Shown here piece by piece: positions 7,678 to 10,493 of a stretch of 10,493 bases of DNA (position 1 is its first letter; the number at the start of each line of letters is the position of its first letter). This DNA comes from Diplocarpon mali. Lineage: Eukaryota; Ascomycota; Leotiomycetes; Helotiales; Drepanopezizaceae. A program made the position numbers and the translations under genes. The stretch covers positions 30,484 to 40,976 of the forward strand of contig JAENRP010000137.1 in the NCBI GenBank assembly GCA_024741835.1. The letters are read 5' to 3'. Below the pieces are notes generated by a model. It was not told the origin of the DNA, did not search any database, and saw only the letters and a program-made list of their open reading frames with translations.

Positions 7678-9144
7678 TCACGTCTCCTTCTCGACGGTGC
7701 ACTTTTCCTCGAGCCATCGCGCGAGCTTGACAGACGGCGTGTCAACAACCCTCCAGAAGAAGTCCGCCACACAGATCAGGAACGGTAGGTAGATCGCCAG
7801 ACCGGCAAGCCAGGTGAGTTGCCGGCCCCAAAACGTAGCCATGCTGAGCAGCTGCCCGAACAGCGGACCGAAGCGCGGCTCCAGCGTCCGGAGGCAGAGG
7901 TTGTGCGTCAGGTAGAGCGCGTAGGAGATGTTCCCCAGATACTGCGCGACCTCCGTATTGAAGAGGCTTTGCAGGCAGGTCAGCTGAGTACACGCGGCAA
8001 CGATCTGGAAGGCGGCCAGACAGAACCAGACCTCTTGTCCGCTGTACGGGCGGGGCGTGTGGGCATCCAGGAAGCGGATGCCCCACGCTCCATCCACATG
8101 GATGTTGGTCCACGAGGCGATGAAGAGGCCGCTCGCGAATGTCGCTAGCCAGAAGGCCGTGGCCAGCCGCTGCATGATGGCGTCGCCGGCCGTCCTGGGC
8201 TGCTCCTCATACTTCGGGAGCAAGGTTGCGACCGGGCTCGACACGGGGGTATCGGGGGGCCGGTTCTGCAGGAGGTTCCATTCCGCAATGAACATGCCGC
8301 CCAGGAATTCGACCGTGTACAGCCGGCCGTTGGAGAAGCAGAAGATGGTCATGCCGGCGAGCAGGAAGAGGCGGACGCTGACCAGACACCGCGAGAGGCC
8401 GAGGAGGGCGACGAAGAGGAGCAGGGACTGTGCAAACTCGATGGGGATCGTCCACAGAGCGGGGTTGTATTGTGGGTGGGGGGTAGCGAGCTCCTTGATG
8501 CCCCAAGATGCCTCAATCATCTGGAGACAGGTCCGCCACAGGTGGCTCAGTTGGCCCGACAGAAACATTTCGCGCTCAGCATAGCGCTGGTCCGAGAGGC
8601 CGTAGAAGAGCGCCAGCGCCATGACGAACAGGGTGGCGAAAGAGGGCAGGAAGAGTCGGAGAGCGCGCCGGAAGACCGACGAGGAGAGGGTACGTGTCAG
8701 GGCCGCGTAGTCCTGAGCATGAATCTGCCGGAGCGGTTTGTAGGACAAGACGTATCCCGAGATGATGAAGAAGATATGGACCATGGGCCTCGAGGCGTAG
8801 AGGACTCGCACGAAGGGTAGCTGGAGCGGAGACGAGGGCGCGCCGTCTTCGTAGGCGCCGTACGGCTCCGAATACCAGCCGACCGTCTCTTCGGTGTAGT
8901 GTCCCATGAACACGACGAACGATGCCACGCCGCGCAGGCCATCGAGATATGAAGTCGGACGCAGGCGCTGGGCTTTGTTGGAGAGGCCGGACCGCAGTCG
9001 GCGCTGGAGAAAGCTCGGGAGGAGCCCGAGGGCGGCCCGCGAGACCACGCGTTTGCCGGAGCCGACGAAGAGCGTGTGATCCGAGATGGGGGAGCTGTTG
9101 CCGTCGCCGACCGGCCGGAGTTCCTGGAACTTGTCTTGGGCCAT
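7678..9144 (-). CDS. Acyltransferase 3 family integral membrane protein
   Basis: Single exon of 488 residues, running 9144 down to a TGA at 7678-7680. It matches the acyltransferase 3 family (PF01757), which moves acyl groups (often acetyl) onto sugars, lipids or small molecules at a membrane. Visible motifs are SYLDGLRGVASFVVFMGHY (65-83) with the conserved Arg71 and His82 of the active-site region, ASRPMVHIFFIISGYVLSYK (117-136), YNPALWTIPIEF (226-237), LGNISYALYLTHN (403-415) and VDTPSVKLARWLEE (467-480). About nine to ten hydrophobic segments are spread through the chain. The start at 9144 was chosen for its context (AGCATGG) and because it gives the family's usual length. The frame is open upstream to an ATG at 9561, which would add 139 residues. 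It faces the oxidoreductase gene tail to tail; a shared pathway is possible but not shown. Substrate unknown. Confidence 0.9.
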   Translation of the reverse strand: MAQDKFQELRPVGDGNSSPISDHTLFVGSGKRVVSRAALGLLPSFLQRRLRSGLSNKAQRLRPTSYLDGLRGVASFVVFMGHYTEETVGWYSEPYGAYEDGAPSSPLQLPFVRVLYASRPMVHIFFIISGYVLSYKPLRQIHAQDYAALTRTLSSSVFRRALRLFLPSFATLFVMALALFYGLSDQRYAEREMFLSGQLSHLWRTCLQMIEASWGIKELATPHPQYNPALWTIPIEFAQSLLLFVALLGLSRCLVSVRLFLLAGMTIFCFSNGRLYTVEFLGGMFIAEWNLLQNRPPDTPVSSPVATLLPKYEEQPRTAGDAIMQRLATAFWLATFASGLFIASWTNIHVDGAWGIRFLDAHTPRPYSGQEVWFCLAAFQIVAACTQLTCLQSLFNTEVAQYLGNISYALYLTHNLCLRTLEPRFGPLFGQLLSMATFWGRQLTWLAGLAIYLPFLICVADFFWRVVDTPSVKLARWLEEKCTVEKET

Positions 9145-9561
9145 GCTGACCTCTGCTGTTGCCCTTTTCGCGCTGACCTCCAGACTTAGTCGACGGAGGG
9201 TCTCGAAGATTCTCGGGCGTGTTGCTTCCTCCAGGTCGAGAGGGGAGAGAGATGGGCATCTATTAAGGGATCCCAGAATAGACTGAAACTCCTCGGCGAG
9301 TCGGAGCCGTCCGCCATGAACACCGGCCCGAATTTCAGAGAGATTGAAAAGATGGAGAGGAGCGTTAGGGGACCCTTCTGAGACGCCGTCCCTTCTTATA
9401 CTCCCTTCTTGTGCCGTGGGCTGCACCTGTGGACCCGGTGCTTCCTCAGGGGCAGCGGGGTGGGGGCTCTTGGTTGGTGGAAGTCCATGTAATCCTGGAT
9501 GGAGAAGCCCACATTTGCAGGCCACTTGGACGAGCGAGGCATGATGGGCAACATCTTCCAT
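9145..9561 (-). other. Upstream open frame or 5' leader of the acyltransferase
   Basis: The acyltransferase frame continues without a stop for 139 codons to an ATG at 9559-9561. The extension is Pro/Gly/Arg-rich in its first half, then contains DLEEATRPRIFETLRRLSLE, which could be a helix. No domain is recognised. It may be true N-terminal coding, a 5' leader, or promoter DNA that happens to be open. The strong context of the ATG at 9144 favours the shorter protein. Confidence 0.35.
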
Positions 9562-9628
9562 GCCCCGACTTCTCCTGAGGCATGATCCCGCATGCCTCGA
9601 GGACCTCGAGCTGGCTCTGCGCTGCAGG

Positions 9629-9738
9629 GTAGGCTGGTGAGTCGACTGAAGGAGGCTGGCGAGTCGACTGAAGGAGGCTGGCGAGTCGACTGATGGAGGC
9701 TGGCGAGTCGACTGATGGAGGCTGGCGAGTCGATTGAA
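9629..9738. repeat. Minisatellite, five 22-bp units
   Basis: Five contiguous 22-bp units start at 9629, 9651, 9673, 9695 and 9717. The shared core is AGGCTGGCGAGTCGACTGA with few substitutions (T for C in the first unit, ATTGA in the last, A/T at the final base). Each unit but the last contains a GTCGAC palindrome. Since 22 is not a multiple of 3, the open minus-strand frame through it reads a different peptide in each unit. It lies about 490 bp upstream of the acyltransferase start. Confidence 0.9.
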
Positions 9739-9861
9739 GGAGACCGTGGTTGAGGCATGGCAGATGAGGTTGGGGAAGAGACGAGACAGAGGGGGAGGGG
9801 TCTACGGAGACCGAAACGTGGCAACTACGCAGTCTTGAGTCTGGGCAAGGGGTGTTGTGGG

Positions 9862-9879
9862 GTGTATGGGGTGTATGGG
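9862..9879 (+). repeat. Two 9-bp GTGTATGGG units
   Basis: Two perfect copies of GTGTATGGG begin the compound repeat block and merge without a gap into the AT-rich 10-bp array that follows. Confidence 0.7.
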
Positions 9880-9880
9880 G

Positions 9881-9950
9881 TGTTATGTTGTATTATGCTG
9901 TATTATGCTGTATTATGTTGTATTATGCTGTATTATACTGTATTATGTGT
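9881..9950 (+). repeat. Seven 10-bp units, TATTATGCTG type
   Basis: Seven successive 10-bp units with consensus TATTATGCTG; the first (TGTTATGTTG) and last (TATTATGTGT) are the most divergent. From 9951 the order decays into TATTG/TATTA pentamers (about 9962-9990). Open frames of Tyr, Leu, Cys and Ile on the plus strand here come only from the repeat. Confidence 0.85.
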
Positions 9951-10130
9951 ATTATATTATACTGTATTGTATTGTATTACATTGTATTATATCATATTAT
10001 TATATTGTGTGTATATTTCATATATTGTATATATACTTAATTATATAATATATACATAGAGCATATATACATATGGATATATATATATATATATATATAG
10101 ATGCTGCATGTATATATGTATATATACACA
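9951..10130. repeat. AT-rich simple sequence with (AT)n tract
   Basis: Almost pure A/T with scattered G and C. It includes pentamer-like TATTG steps, TATA-rich segments and an uninterrupted alternating AT tract at 10077-10099 (eleven AT units plus A). The flanks hold short palindromes such as TATATATGTATATATA. It could unwind easily or form a cruciform; no gene is possible. Confidence 0.8.
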
Positions 10131-10493
10131 GTCTACATAGCGGGCATTCAAAATGTCCCCCCCCTTTCATCCAGTCTCGGGGTCGTGTCGCAGGCCAGAG
10201 CCCGTGCCCGCCTTGTCCATCCATCTAACTGCGGCGGCCGGCTCTGCCCAGGCCCGCGACGGATTGGCGATTTCTATTTCCATCCCCGATCGACCGTCCA
10301 GGCCCGCCGCAGATCTGTGCAGCCGGCCGGTCAAATCGGATAGAGGATCCGGCTCTTCTCCAAGACGCCCAAACCGTCCAAAGCTGCTGCCCCCTCACAA
10401 CCGGCGGGACGGGAACGTGATCCTGATCCTGAGACCGGCGGACGGTCGCCGCGTGCCTGGAGGACCCAACAGCTGTCCGCTACGGGTGGCTCA
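10131..10493. other. GC-rich terminal region, no gene supported
   Basis: Composition returns to GC-rich with CGG and GGCCCG motifs and a C8 tract at 10157-10164. Short open frames have no recognisable features. It could be upstream DNA of a gene beyond the window. Confidence 0.45.

Noticed and set aside
9757..10059. 100-codon plus-strand frame rich in Tyr, Leu, Cys and Ile, looking like a membrane peptide
   Set aside because: It is the translation of the 9- and 10-bp tandem repeats and AT-rich simple sequence.
1..10493. tRNA, rRNA, CRISPR array or intact insertion sequence
   Set aside because: No cloverleaf with conserved A/B boxes, no rRNA-like stretch, no spaced identical repeats, and no transposase frame were seen on either strand. 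The tandem repeats have no unique spacers.

Overview
The window looks like nuclear DNA of a filamentous ascomycete (Pezizomycotina). Genes are separated by sizeable intergenic gaps. Two of the three supported genes are split by short introns (about 50-125 bp) with GTAAGT/GTGAGC-type donors, RCTRAC-type branch points (GCTGAC, ACTGAC) and CAG acceptors. Pyrimidine-rich leaders, simple repeats and one AT-rich island with a RIP-like look point the same way. There are no bacterial operons or ribosome-binding sites, and no rRNA, tRNA, CRISPR or intact transposon that I can support. The species cannot be named from this sequence.

Layout. 1-2056 holds no intact gene: a GC-rich stretch with a possible broken reading frame on the minus strand (575-829), an AT-rich island (about 783-1160), a small inverted repeat at its right edge, and a 17-bp minisatellite (1464-1548). 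2057-3613 (+) is a four-exon gene for a 422-residue membrane protein with a central variant RING finger and an acidic tail, probably an E3 ubiquitin ligase. 4338-6228 (+) is a five-exon gene for a 548-residue secreted FAD-linked oxidoreductase of the berberine-bridge/6-hydroxynicotine-oxidase type. 6229-7677 is a 1.4-kb gap with no convincing gene. 7678-9144 (-) is a single-exon gene for a 488-residue polytopic membrane acyltransferase (acyltransferase 3 family). Upstream of it lie a 22-bp minisatellite (9629-9738) and a compound AT-rich satellite (9862-10130). The last 350 bp are GC-rich with no gene seen.

How the genes may work together. The oxidoreductase and the acyltransferase are convergent and belong to families often used to tailor secondary metabolites, so this could be the edge of a biosynthetic cluster. 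No backbone enzyme, transporter or pathway regulator is visible here, so that is inference only. The RING protein has no evident link to the other two. I did not find a clearly novel system. The most useful leads are the alternative splice choices, the modified active-site and zinc-ligand positions, and the repeat blocks around the acyltransferase promoter.
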